The notes below the pieces were generated by a model that saw nothing but the letters and a program-made list of their open reading frames with translations, searched no databases and was not told where the DNA came from. Positions 11,212 through 30,834 of a DNA stretch of 64,000 bases are shown piece after piece. The stretch is from contig NC_088330.1 in the NCBI RefSeq assembly GCF_036884655.1, positions 31,972,501-32,036,500 of the forward strand, read 5' to 3'. The stretch's first letter is position 1. Every line of letters begins with the position of its first letter. Both the position numbers and the translations under genes were made by a program. The DNA comes from Musa acuminata AAA Group. Taxonomy: Eukaryota; Streptophyta; Magnoliopsida; Zingiberales; Musaceae.

Positions 11212-14200
11212 GCATATCACTGTTCCAAACTTCTAATAATTATCATATTTGACTGCCTTATTTCCTTGCAATAGATCTAGATGAGCATCTCACAGTTAGA
11301 CCTTTTGCATGATACTTGTTTGTTAAATACTGCTGTTGTGAGTAGGGGAAAAACTATAGCTCCCTGTGTGTATATAGTTGGTTGCCATGAATAATAAGAC
11401 ATTTTCTTTTGTTTGAGTTGGTTGCATAATTTCTGATGGATTCATAAAATACTTTATAAGCAAGATCATTTGCCTTGGTGTTATAACACATATCATAGAC
11501 TTCTGACACCCAGACATGCCACCCTGAACCCAAGCATTGTCCAATTTGCTTGAGAAATCTTAACATAATCACAATAATAAATCCTGCACTCAATATACAT
11601 ATAATTCAGTTTATGTTGTCAAGATATGCTTATGCTAATTTCTGAATGCCAATTACACTAATAATTAATCTAAAATGTAATGAAGATTCAAAAATGCAGT
11701 TGTCAATTAAAAATGTAATGTATTATGCAAAGTCGAAGTTGTCAAACAATTTTAGAGAGAGAGAGAGAGAGAGCAACATGTAGAGGTTCGACCTCGTCTT
11801 CTCACTCTCGGCACGCTAAAGGTTTTCCAATATATTGAAATCCATTAAGAATATGGTATATCAGAAATAGTGTAAGACACATTCTGTTGGAGGGATGGGC
11901 TTGAGATTGAAGAAGATATACTACAGATATATTTATGGAAAGCAAGTGCATAGTCCAGTGTGGTTTGGATGGGAGAAATGAAATTGATCACAAGAATAGC
12001 ATTGGTTTCTACAGAATAAATGTTACTAACTCCCACAGATGGAGAGTGGAGATCACATGTTTCATTCAGCATAGGATGTTTCGCTTGGATTTGCATCCAC
12101 AAAGTGTGCAATATCCATTATTTTAGGTGCCACACACCTAAAAACCTAAGAATGAGCTTAACTGAGCCAAAGATCCTAAAAATTTCAGGTTACATTGGGA
12201 CATGTTACCATGTAATTTGATACTCAAATAGACTTGGCATGTAATACATTAAGCTTAACAAAGCATTATATTTCTTTGTTGATAGACAAAGTGACTGCAA
12301 TCAGCTGTTCATACACATAAAAGAAAAGCTAAATCTTGGGTATAAAAAATGATTACCAATCTGATACACTACAGCATATCATTGTGAAAAACCTGAAAAT
12401 ATCAGTGTTTTATGTTGTGTACAGGTAAAACAGCATGGTGTAAACATCATGTTGAACTTCTGGTAACAGCTGGGTCAAGAAAAATAGTCTGAATCGGTTG
12501 GCCCGACAGTCAACTAAAAGTTCTTTTTTGCAAAGAGGCCATTAGCCGGATCCTTTTTTTCTCGCTTATGGTTCTAATTTATCCATCACTGATTGTATTC
12601 GTTTTAGTAATACAAGATTTATTTTCTGGAAAAAAAAAGAATTTCAGGTAATAGCGATCCCTGGATCAATTATTGCAAGTTGTGTAGAATTATAACATCT
12701 GTTTTCCTATAGCTACGCTAAAAGGGAGGAAGTAAACCGTGACAAGTGAGATAGGTATAAGCTGGACTGCAATTGGCCTAGCTGATACTGTGTTGTGCTG
12801 TTCATGGCCTACTAGAGTGAACCTACATAGATCAAGTTTGTATTGTGGGATTTTGGAGAGCTGTAGCTGCTCGTTTGGTACAGCCTGTGAGCTCCTGTAA
12901 TTGGAGCCCCAGGGGAAGAAAGCTAAAAGCACAAAAGAGAAAAAGGAAATCTTCTAGTAGTGAGCTTTTCACTTTGAAGAGGCGGAAAGAGTTTTGCATA
13001 GTAACCCTTGGGGACAGCAAAGGGCTGTGATGCCAACCTGCTAAAGTTAAAGTCTAAACTTTAGTAGACAATGACACTGCAACATTGGAACTTAAGGATA
13101 AGTGTTACAGTGTCTTAGGAGAATCAGATCATGGTTTCTTGTAGAAACTTGCTTTTTGTTTGTGAACAAACAGGTGGCTACGAGGCAGCTTTTATACAAA
13201 GATGACAAGTCTAGCAGTAAAGCTATGTCCTATGTTTCCTTTTCTTAGTTCTCTGGATAAAAGCAGAATTATTATAAGATGAGAAGTTGCTAGTTTGAGT
13301 ATGTTTTATGTTTTGAAGAGTACATTGATACATTTGATTCTTGTTAGCAAAGTAATATAAGTTGTTCTTGATATGTCTGTCATTGCCTCTTTTTGGTTTG
13401 TCCTGTTGAGCTTAATGTCCATATTTCTCAGTGGTTTCGGTAGATGCCTTGCTTCTAATAGCAGATAATAGTCAATGTAGAATCAACTAGCAATTTATTT
13501 CGTTACTGGGAGGGACAGTTTGTCCTGTGCTATTTTGGATTGTTTTCTCTGGTAATCTCTCTTCGAAATTTCCAAGTTCTTAAAGACTAACATGGGACCT
13601 AATAGAAGAATTCTGATTGCAGAATCCATAGTATCTCAGCCATCAATTTGTATGATACCACAATTGATATCATCTTCTTCTGCCATCGGTTGGTTCGTTG
13701 CCACTAAAGACCAAAGTGGATACAACTTGTACATCCGAGTGTAACTTTTGAAGGACATCACCGATCTCGACATATGATTGCCATCTTCTCGATCCCATTG
13801 TCAGCAACATCGACTAATATGCCCTGTAGCGGTAGGCAAGCCATCACATCTGACCTTTTGTGTACTAGCAGGACAAGGGAAGAGACCACAGCACCATCGA
13901 GCTTGCATCTCATACATCATGAACCCCTTTCGATCTCCTCCTTACCTCCTACACTTCATGTACAACTAAAAGAAATCATAAACTAATTAAGTAGGTAACA
14001 AATGTAAGGCTAACAGAGATAGAAAACTTGACAATGATTCCATCGAAATATCTTTGTATGTATAGTCTTAGAGATAGAAAACTTGACGATGGTACCAAGA
14101 GTTTATCATCCAACCCAAGACTGACTTCAATGATTGCAATACCAAAGTTTATGCAGACGCATACAACTTTTCCCAAAGTCTCTGGCAATTGTTCACCTTT

Positions 14201-16698
14201 TCCTTTTGGAAAGAATACTATGATTCACTTTATATTGTACACCAAGATGAGAAGGTATGTACTCAATTTGGCTTAGTGACCTCAAAATTTGCTTTCTTTT
14301 TAGTCACAATTGACTCCGACAGATTAATGGGTATTACTTAAGCATAGGATACTACCAAGAACCAACTGGCATCCACCTGGCTCGACCCCATCTCATCCCT
14401 GTTTGACGCAGTGTTTCTGAAGCCTGTGGGAATCCGATGAGTTGTAAAGGCCACCAAATCTTCAATGGGCTCACCTGTTTGTCTCCAGAGAGAGAGAGAG
14501 AGATGAGGAATGGAGGCTCACAAGTCTCCTATCCACATGCCTTATGAGATAACATGGTTGGATGGGGGCGAAGGGAGAGGGAAACGAACGGTGGACAGAC
14601 ACCGAACAACGGCAAGTGGCTGCAGGATTACAACTCGGATTACGACCCAACCCAAAGGTTGGCTGCCGACAGACTTCGCTGTCAGGCTCGACATTTCGAA
14701 TCCAATGCCCCACACACAATTGCATAGAAGGAACTCTACTCCGAGGGATCCAAAGCCATGGCAACGTTTTAAGTACTACTTGCTTTATCGCACTATTGAT
14801 TCTTGGGGACCTCCGTGCCAACGATTTGATGGACGATTTTTTTGAAAAACCCTTCACTTCATTTTTTTTTCCCCTCAAAATATACCACTTATATTTTTTT
14901 TAAGGTAGTACCTCTATTTACTATAATTTCATAAATGTTCTTTTTTTCTCTTCTCACCCGATCGATTTCACCACCTTTGTCTCATCGGTATCGCTCGCTC
15001 GCTCATTGCCCATGCCTTATGCTTGTATTTATGCGATATCTTTCTCGTTCATCGTGTTTGTTATCTTTGCCCCTTCTTTCCATTATTAAGGCCTTACGCA
15101 TGTCGTCTTTATCCATTTCTCGTGTGTTATCTATTAGTCTTATAATTTTTGTCTCTTTTTTACTCTCTCCTCTCTCGTGCGTTATGCAACAGAGACGATG
15201 GTTAAAAAATGGGAAGGAAAGACATTTATAGAATTATAGCAAATAGGGATAGTATATGAGAAAAGCAAAAATAATAAGTAATTTTTTGAGAAAAAAAATA
15301 AAATATATATATTGTTTATATAGAAATCATCCATCTTTTTATGCCCTTGTGTAAACAAAAAAAGAGATTACAATTATCTTAAAGTTTATTCTCCTCCATC
15401 ACAATCTAATCTCTTTATAGAATAAAATAAAAAAGAATAAAGAAAAAAGAGAGGAGGGAAGAGACTTTTCTCTCGTTTTCATTATCTTGTTCAATGATAT
15501 TAGATGGTGAAAATCTCTAATGCTGCAACAAGAAAAAACATAAAAGCAAGATAGAGATGAGGTAGGAAGCTACGTAATCGAAGCACAACACGACACAAGC
15601 CGGATGGTATCATGAGGACATGACACCAAGCTTTCTCTGCCTCCACTTGTCCAACACAAGTGTGTTGGGGAAGAGGAACTACCCAAAACACCACCTCTAA
15701 ATATCCACACCTCTTGATGTGGACTAATTACCAACACTAATTGAAATGTCCCCGTGATTGGTATTTATGTTGTCTTTTCCAACCCTCTCATCATCCACCG
15801 TGAAGTTGAAAAGCAATATGCAAGTAGAACCAGATATGTCTTATCATAGTTGCCTACCTTAATATATATATACATATTATAATTGCTTTAGTATTGTTAG
15901 ATTCGATAGCATGTGAGCCTAAGGACAGTGTGTGGCTCAATGAATAGTGTGACCAACCACACCGCTCACATATTATTGTGGTGATAGCGACGTCAACATT
16001 ATCATCTTTTTCGTCCTTAATTTCCTGAACCAGCCGACACCTCCACACCGTCACCATTAAATAGGCCAACGGTCAAGTACGGCCCTCATCTCTATTTCTG
16101 CGGACATACTTTTACCTTTTAGCTCGGAGGATTGTAATATTTATTGATGGATTTTTATTTGTCGTCATATACGCTACATATGGATTTATCATCATCGTCG
16201 ACAACACGTGTGTTGGTATAATGGGAGGTAAGGATTTTAAAAATGATTTAAATGAATTATTTTATTTTAAAAAATATTATTGAATTGAAAATCAACCCTA
16301 AAATTATTCCCATGTATGGGATATATATATATATATATATATCATCCTAGAATTTTTTTTATTTTTTAAATATAAACGAAAATATTTTACCAGCTAAATT
16401 GAAATTTTTAATAAACTTATTAGTAATTCTGTTTTTTCCCTTTTTTTATTTTTTTTATGAAAAAGGCGGATCGAGCGGTTCACATTGCATCATGGAGTGA
16501 CATCATCATGGGTCGGTGATGATGGCAGCTCACGGGCTCCACCGAACCGACCCAACGTCTCGCGACCTACGGATCGACTCACATGGGAGTCGGGTCCCAC
16601 CTGTTCTTTGCCGTCCACATCATCGGGCCCACCGTTTGCAGCGGCCATGTGAAGGTCCCCTGGTGCGGGGCCCACTCGCAGCGTCGAATGACACCTCG

Positions 16699-16704
16699 CA
16701 CGTG
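16699..16704 (+). promoter_or_regulatory. G-box CACGTG in the remorin promoter
   Basis: CACGTG within GCACGTGCG lies about 70 bp upstream of the presumed TATA box. CCGTTACG words (near 16711 and 16760) flank the same stretch. The regulatory role is inferred from motif and position. Confidence 0.4.
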
Positions 16705-16769
16705 CGTTTTCCGTTACGATACGGCCTTCTGTTTCCGTTCTTAAATAACAGTCCGCTATCCGTTACGCG

Positions 16770-16789
16770 TATATATACATATATATATA
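16770..16789 (+). promoter_or_regulatory. Probable TATA box of the remorin gene
   Basis: The tract TATATATACATATATATATA lies 110-130 bp upstream of the start codon and just before a (GA)n run (about 16791-16814) that would sit in the 5' UTR. The transcription start is probably near 16800. A GA-rich leader after a TATA box is common in plant promoters. Confidence 0.5.
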
Positions 16790-16900
16790 GGGAGAGAGAG
16801 AGAGAGAGAGAGAGACGCATTTGAGCTCTCCAACAGACTCTTCTGTGTCGTTGCTGTGTGTGCGGAACTTGGTGGGATTTGGAGGCTCTTCTTTGGGGAG

Positions 16901-17074
16901 ATGGGAGCGGAGGAGCCGAAGCAAGTGGAATCGGAGGCAGCGCCGGAGCCGCCGCCGGCAGCGGAGGCGGTGAAGGACGTTGCGGAGGAGAAGGCCTCGG
17001 TTCCGCCGCCGGCCGAGGAGAAACCCGACGACTCCAAAGCTCTCGCCATCGTCGAGAGTGAGAACCCCTTTCTG

Positions 17075-17119
<45 letters not shown>

Positions 17120-17817
17120 ATTCTCTTTCCTACCTACATCTTTCTAGAATTATTTGCTGGAATATGGGTAAATTTTGGAAGAAAATCGATTTGGGCAAGC
17201 CAAAAATTGGTCTTTGCTGATGTTTGGAGTTGCCATGTTTGCATGTTGAAGTACTTCCTCTTTTTTCCCTTTTTTACAAGTAGATGGCGGGGTTTGCCAT
17301 CTACTTGTCTTTTGCTTGTGTTTTAGTAGGAAAATTCATTTCGAATACGTGTCATGTGCTGATTCTGCAATTGCCTCAATTGTCGTTAGGAAATTGCAAC
17401 TTTTAGGGCAGAGTCTTGCTTTATTTTGGATTCGGAAGCTGCGTTTTTATGATGGTTTTGGTTTGTAGTGTTTACTGTGCTTAAAGTTCATCTCTTTCAT
17501 ATTTTTTAGCATGCAGTTGTTCTTTCGCCTGATTCAAGTAATTGTTGGGCTCAAGAGAAGTTTTTTCTTGATCTTTGTTTTTTTCCTTTTTCTTTTCGTG
17601 TTGATATATGTCAGTCTTGTCAGTGGAACTGAGTGTAGGTGAGATTCATGACTTCCAATGTGCTATTTGTTCGATCGTTACAAGTTGAGCGTCCATGTGG
17701 ATCATTTGCTAAAATCCTGCCCGATTTATTGTGTTAGAACCTCACTCAAAAAAAGAAGAAGAACCAAAAATCTTGTGTTAAGCCAGTAACTTAGAGAAAC
17801 TTAAGGTCGTCGTCGTC

Positions 17818-17852
<35 letters not shown>

Positions 17853-20164
17853 TATAGATAAGCACACACTTGGTTCAGTATTATTCTTGCTGTACATTTT
17901 GGTTTTCTCTTGTGCACCGCCGGTTCTCTATTCTCTATATCAAGTACGGTAAAAAGGAATAGTGTTTTTTTTTGTTGTGGCTTCCTATTAATTTTTTCCT
18001 TGTGATGGAAAATGAAAAAATCAACTAACCATGCTTTATTAATTCATAGCCTGAAGGAAGTCTGAGGATTATAGCTGCATCTTCCTTAATATTTCCTGTG
18101 TTTCAAAGTGTTTGCTTTTTCTGCACTATTCTCTGAGAATTCCATATATATTTTTAGTTATTCTGGTTACACCTACAATAATGCATGATTTTGTTCAGTG
18201 ATTTATCTATAGTTTCTTTTCTAATCCATCATTCCATGGTTTACGAATCACTTATCATCCCACCATATCATAGTTTGAATGGAGGCTAGATTTGTACATC
18301 TACTGTTTTTTTATTGAAATAGTAAAATAAAACGAATTAAGTAACATTACTTCATTATTATTGTAGTTATTGCTTTTCTTCCTCAGTCTTTTGGGAGGCT
18401 ATCTGAGAGGGAGTTCAGAACATGTTAGAAGTCGTTTCACATATTCTTTAAGAGTATCATCGTCTGATTCTATGAATTATGTGATGATAAGGTAGTTTGC
18501 TTTTAAGAATGTGGCAGAACTCAGGTTGATGCATTTAGTAGTGTAAATAAGGAGGGAAATGGTTTACCTTCTCATGTCTTTAGCTCTGCCTAATGACCAC
18601 CATTGTGCTGTCTTTACCATTAGATTATATCTCAAGTAGGGTGGTCTAACATACTTCTTGCTGGACATCAAAAGATGATCCAAGCACGTCTCTTATATTA
18701 TAATAGATCAAAAAACATAAATGAATGTTCGTATTGCTCTTTTATATCCTTTTAACATTTCCTTTGTCTCCAGAAGTTGAGGATCCACCCGCAGAAAAAA
18801 CCTCAGGGGGCTCAACCGAAAGAGGTAATTACTTAGAAATGTTTAATTTAATTCGATATTATCTTATAAAATAAGGCTTGAGGGAAGTGGATGTTCACAT
18901 TTAATGTTACTATTGCAGATGCAGTTCTTGCAAGGCTTGAAACAGAGAAAAGGTTGTCTTTAATCAAGGCTTGGGAGGAAAATGAAAAGACGAAGGCAGA
19001 AAATAAGTAAGTAATAGTAGTAGCAGATATCACTGGATATTAATTAATATTGTGACCTGTATTGGAGTAAGTATACTTTATAAGATTTTCTTTTTTAATG
19101 TCTAGTCATGTATATTAGTTGCTGCAAATTTCCTGTATGTTTGCTTCATGAATCTTTTTTATGTTAATCTATATCGTTGATTAATTAAGCAAACTTCTTT
19201 CTCTGGGTTAACTAAATTAATATAAACTTTGTCATCTATATTATTCAACATTGTGTCTTGTGAATATGACATTTAGAGTTTTCTCCTTATTCTTTAAACT
19301 CATTTTTCTGGTTCTTATGATGCTTGGAATTGAACAAAGAGGTTAGTGGCTTCTAAATGGTGAAACATTTCCTTAAAAACTTTAGTCATTCATGCAACAT
19401 ACTGGGGTTTAGTATACATGTAACGGCCGTCATGACCCTGTTCAGTTGCATAAGAACTCATGCATCAAGGCTGTCAATGTCATTGAGGGTTGGTTAGCTT
19501 TCTTATACATTGTGGTTAGTTCATATGACACTCTAATGTGGTTGATTTGGCATGATTTCCTGGCATTGTTAAACAGAGCTGTCAAGAAGTTGTCATCTAT
19601 TTTGGCATGGGAGAACACCAAAAAAGCAGCTGTGGAAGCTGAGCTGCGTAGGAAAGAGGTATTCTACTTCTTTCACATGCTGAGCTACCCAAGTTGTATA
19701 TTTCCTTATATGTATATGGTATATTTTTCTAAGGTGCAATAACGTTCCACTTTAAGGAGAGATAAGTTCAAAAAGATTTGTGTTTTATGATGCTTTAGAA
19801 TAGCATTGGAAATAGTTAGGAAAGACAAATCACTGAATACAGCTTACTCGAACTTTATTTTGCCAAATGAGAATAAAAATTGGCATATTTCATTCATGCA
19901 GTTCCATGATTTCATTAACTCTGATTAAGATGCTTTCGCCATCGTTTGGTGATGGATGTGCAGGAAGAACTGGAAAAGAGAAAGGCAGAATATGCAGAGA
20001 AGATGAAGAACAAGGTTGCCTTGCTTCATAAAGAGGCAGAAGAGAAGAGAGCAATGATTGAGGCAAGGCGTGGTGAAGAGCTCCTGAAGGCAGATGAGGT
20101 TGCCGCAAAATATCGTGCCACAGGGCTTGCGCCGAAGAAGCTTCTTGGCTGTTTCGGAGCATGA
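16901..20164 (+). CDS. REM: Remorin, plasma-membrane nanodomain protein (five exons, 192 aa)
   Basis: Exons are 16901-17057, 18774-18824, 18919-19006, 19577-19658 and 19964-20164. All are GT-AG and the frame closes at 192 aa, typical for group 1 remorins. Residues 1-70 are Pro/Glu/Ala-rich and disordered (Remorin_N type). From about residue 70 comes the Remorin_C domain: DAVLARLETEKR, IKAWEENEKTKAENKA, ILAWENTKKAAVEAELR, then a long Glu/Lys/Ala coiled coil ending KYRATGLAPKKLLGCFGA. The C-terminal anchor holds a Cys (GCFGA) that is S-acylated in related proteins. Remorins scaffold sterol-rich membrane nanodomains and limit plasmodesmatal movement and microbial infection. The start codon is the first ATG that gives the acidic N-terminus, 110 bp downstream of the TATA box. 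Intron 1 is 1.7 kb and carries two (CT)n runs. This identification is very secure. Confidence 0.97.
17078..17117 (+). repeat. (CT)n microsatellite at the start of remorin intron 1
   Basis: An uninterrupted CT-dinucleotide run about 20 bp after the exon 1 donor. A second (CT)n run lies at about 17821-17851 in the same intron. Such runs are length-variable and could serve as markers. Confidence 0.8.
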
Positions 20165-20547
20165 AAAACTTTGAATGCCTACAAAGATGAAAACTGAAGG
20201 CAACATTTACCCTATTCGGTGCTCTAATCCTGTTGTTCTATGTGTGTGTGTCTCATGTTTACTTGTCTGGGTAGATGTTTGGTTTGTAAAGTTTGATGTT
20301 CTTGTACATAATGTGACTTGCAAGAACAAAGACCGGTGAGTGCATAATTGTATTCTTTATGTGTGTTGTCGATATTCTCATTCTAATTAAACCTGACATT
20401 TGAATCACCCATTACATTTATTTTTCCTTCATGCAGAACATTGATCTTTATCATGCCTAAACTATGAAATGGACCAAGATGTGCATACGCACGACAAGAG
20501 TAGCTGAGTGTTACTGCCGCTAATGAATCGATGGCATCGGAATCATG

Positions 20548-20588
<41 letters not shown>

Positions 20589-22755
20589 GAACAGAATTAT
20601 CTATTTTTTGAACCATACACGGTACAATTAACCATACAGGTCAAGGTCATTTAAAGGAAAAAAAAATTAACACTAAGAAGATGATTATGAATCGAAAAGT
20701 TAACCCTAGGAGGAACCTTCAACCATTTAATCTTGCACTTGAATACCCATACAATGGCACACAAGTTTCCCTGTCATGGTCCTCAAAATATTAACACCAA
20801 CTTCCATACAGTATTATTAATTCTAGAGGAGCATGATAGAGAATGTCACAGCAGTCAGCACATCAATTCCTCGGAGAGATTTCATTGGCTGGCTCATTAT
20901 ATGCAACAGTTAAATGACTGAGGATTCAAGTTTAATTGCAAACATATACCCAAAGAAGGGCGAGTTGGTTACTCTAGTATTCCAAAGCATTCGAGCAGAA
21001 GCAACAGCTAAAAAAGGCATTTAATTTTGGCGGCTCATTTGCTACTTGGTGCAGGCCATAATACCAATCATCAGCTGCAACCGACTTATCACCAATATCA
21101 ATATTTAGCAAACATAGTATACAGCCTAAGAATACAAATCATAAACATAAGCAGGGAGTAATGAGTGGGTATGGCATAGACCCAATAAAATGCTGAGCAG
21201 CGTATGGTTTAGGTTCTGGATTCAAGTGAAAACTTGGCACAAGAATCCTACTTTGCAATCTCCACCAACTGCATGCATTTGATAGGCAACATAAAGCAAC
21301 AAATAGCTCCTTACCTGTACTTGGTTGACGAAAAAAGAATCAAAAGTACAAACAATTCAAAGCCTTCCTCCACCTGGGACCTTGGTGCGAGGAGAATCTA
21401 ATACCCTACATGACAACTTGCCAAGTCAATAACATGCTTTGAGGTTACCTATTGGGCATCAGCATATAAGTCTACAAAATACGAGGTGATTATAGCATCC
21501 ATTCAGACACCATCGACGTGGTGACAACAAGTCCTGTATATATGTGCACGGAAAAGCCGATGTCAGGTATATATACTATATACATGAAAACATACAAAGT
21601 CACAGAAACAGAAAATAAAATTCATTACAAATACACAAGCAGTTTAATAAAATATTTATATTACAAGTAATCATAGCTTGCTCATAAGATAAAGCAAGTT
21701 GCAAAATTCAGAACCAGCAAAGAATATCCGAGGCAAAGGGAATAGATTGGAAGACAACATATTGGTTCACATACATGATGTTCAGTAAGAGCAATAAGAG
21801 ATTCAAATTACATTTTAGTCACATTAAAAGCCAACTTTTGGAACATCACAGCCTTTGATGTGAATGACAATCAAGATAACTTCATTCTTACAGTCCTTTC
21901 AGACATGCCGAAACCATCTTAAATTTTTTCCCCCCATTTTATTCTCAAATCAGGGCTGCTTTTAGTCAAGATAGTTAAGATCAGTGGCATAATAGGTAGA
22001 AGAAGACCTAATAAAATTTTATTATAAAGTTAGTGAATGATCTAATTGTTCTTAGTTTAAGTAGTAATATTGTCCCCTATACAACAAAATAATGGGAAAA
22101 GATCTATATATAGCCAACCCCAAATGGACAGGACATTATGGCTTATTGTGGTATGTTTAAATGTCAATGTTAACAACATAATTAAAACTTACCCACTAAC
22201 CAATGGAATATATAACAATAAAAACAAGCCACATGTCACAACGAAATTGTTCTTTTTTCCAGTATTGAGTTTTGTGTAATATTACAAAACTAACTGAATT
22301 GAGTGTGTTCAATCTCTCTTTAGTATTTGCAGTAAAGTCTTCTTGAACCTCCACTAGCTCTCCTCACACTACTAATTCTATTCAATTAACATCTTCTGAT
22401 CATAATATCTGAAGAATTTATAGAAGGTAGACTCCAATAATAAGACTCTTAAAACATTACAATGAAAGTCCCATACAAATTGCCTCTTAAGTGACCTAAA
22501 AGCACTATCATCATGGACATCTTGTTCAGGATTCATGAAATGCACAGATGGGCAGAAAAAATGTAAATTTTGCAATTGGCCAAGTAGAACCGTGATAATT
22601 TCAACTAGCTTTACAACTAATTTAAAGGACCAAAGGAGTACATCAAGTTAATTCAAAGTAAGAAAAAACAAAAGCGTCAAAGAATCCCATACTTGATTTA
22701 CAGGATGTCTTCTTGTCATTCACCATGAAAAGGTAAGACCAGTAACTGTTACAGA
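20165..22755. other. Convergent intergenic region between remorin and the RNA helicase
   Basis: 2.6 kb with no supported coding sequence. The left 200-250 bp should be the remorin 3' UTR, and the right end is the 3' UTR of the minus-strand helicase. A compound (CT)n(TA)n microsatellite lies at about 20548-20589. Short open frames look random. Confidence 0.6.
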
Positions 22756-30012
<7,257 letters not shown>

Positions 30013-30830
30013 CTCAGGCACCTAAAACGATTCTCCTACGGGACGATCGGTGAACGAGAGCAAAAGAAATCGTAGCGTAGTCCCTGGGAAAAGCAGAGTT
30101 GCCGATGAAGAAGGGCATAGAAAGCAAGTAGGAAAGCTAAGATCAAAGCTAGGGTTACTAGATCGGAAAGAATCTAAGCGAAACGGGTAGAGATTGGACC
30201 GATTCCGAGCCGATCGGGAGGACGTCTGCAGCTTTACAGCGGAAGAAGCTTTAACGTTCGAGGGATTACTCCGACACGGACGAAGCGTCAAGAAAATTGG
30301 CAGAAGGGAGGGATGCGATTGGAGAAGAGAGAGAGAGAGAGAGAGGGCTTTTTTCCGTCCTTCCAAAAACTGATCTTTTGTTCTTAGGGCAACGACATGG
30401 AGTGGAATTACCGTGAAGCCCTCGAGTATATAACAACAATAAACGTGGAATATTAAGGTATCCAAAAGTGTTATTTGGTTAGACTTAAATCACCTTATTA
30501 ATCTTTTCTCGAGTGACGGGATCTTTCAAAGGCTTCACGTGGATCGGATTCGGATGTCGTCCGATAAGCAACTATGCGTCCGAGTCCACTCCAGCCGTTA
30601 CAGGTTCGCCCGGCCGGGTTGGGTCCACGAACGTGATTCGGTTGAATGGGATGTATAAGTCTGTGCGGGCTGATTCGGTTCAGATTCAGAACCCGGTTCA
30701 ATTTGTGATTCGATATGGGTGTGGGGGCTCTATCGATCCTAAGCTTATTTTCTTTTGGGATTAAGGAAATTACTTTTACGTGAAATGAGTCTATTTTAGC
30801 CCTTCCTTAAATGCTCGATAAATAATATTT
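30013..30830 (-). promoter_or_regulatory. 5' leader and promoter region of the RNA helicase
   Basis: The 350 bp upstream of the helicase start is GC-richer and includes a (GA)n tract at about 30328-30346 (CT on the gene strand). No clean TATA box is evident. Just upstream of the start, the gene strand reads TTTTAG then GTGCCTGAGATG. That could be the end of a 5'-UTR intron, but I cannot place a matching donor. Confidence 0.4.
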
Positions 30831-30834
30831 ACTG

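Larger units (their letters stand above)
11164..16900. other. Intergenic region between cytochrome b561 and remorin
   Basis: 5.7 kb with no supported gene. It starts with the b561 3' UTR and a (TA)n tract at 11177-11208. It holds (GA)n runs near 11754-11774 and 14488-14503, AT-rich low-complexity DNA at 14840-15480 and a (TA)n tract near 16322-16342. Open frames near 12845-13030 and 14471-14903 have biased composition and no recognisable domain. The last 450 bp is the remorin promoter. Confidence 0.6.

Noticed and set aside
12845..13030. Small plus-strand frame with a Lys/Arg-rich stretch
   Set aside because: 61 codons, no family resemblance, no promoter or splice context; likely chance.
14471..14903. 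Overlapping open frames of 111-135 codons on both strands
   Set aside because: Composition is Ser/Arg-biased, no domain is recognisable, both strands are open over the same DNA and there is no splice support.
16856..17326. 156-codon frame starting before the remorin ATG
   Set aside because: It is remorin exon 1 read through its donor into the (CT)n intron; the Ser/Leu tail is intron sequence.
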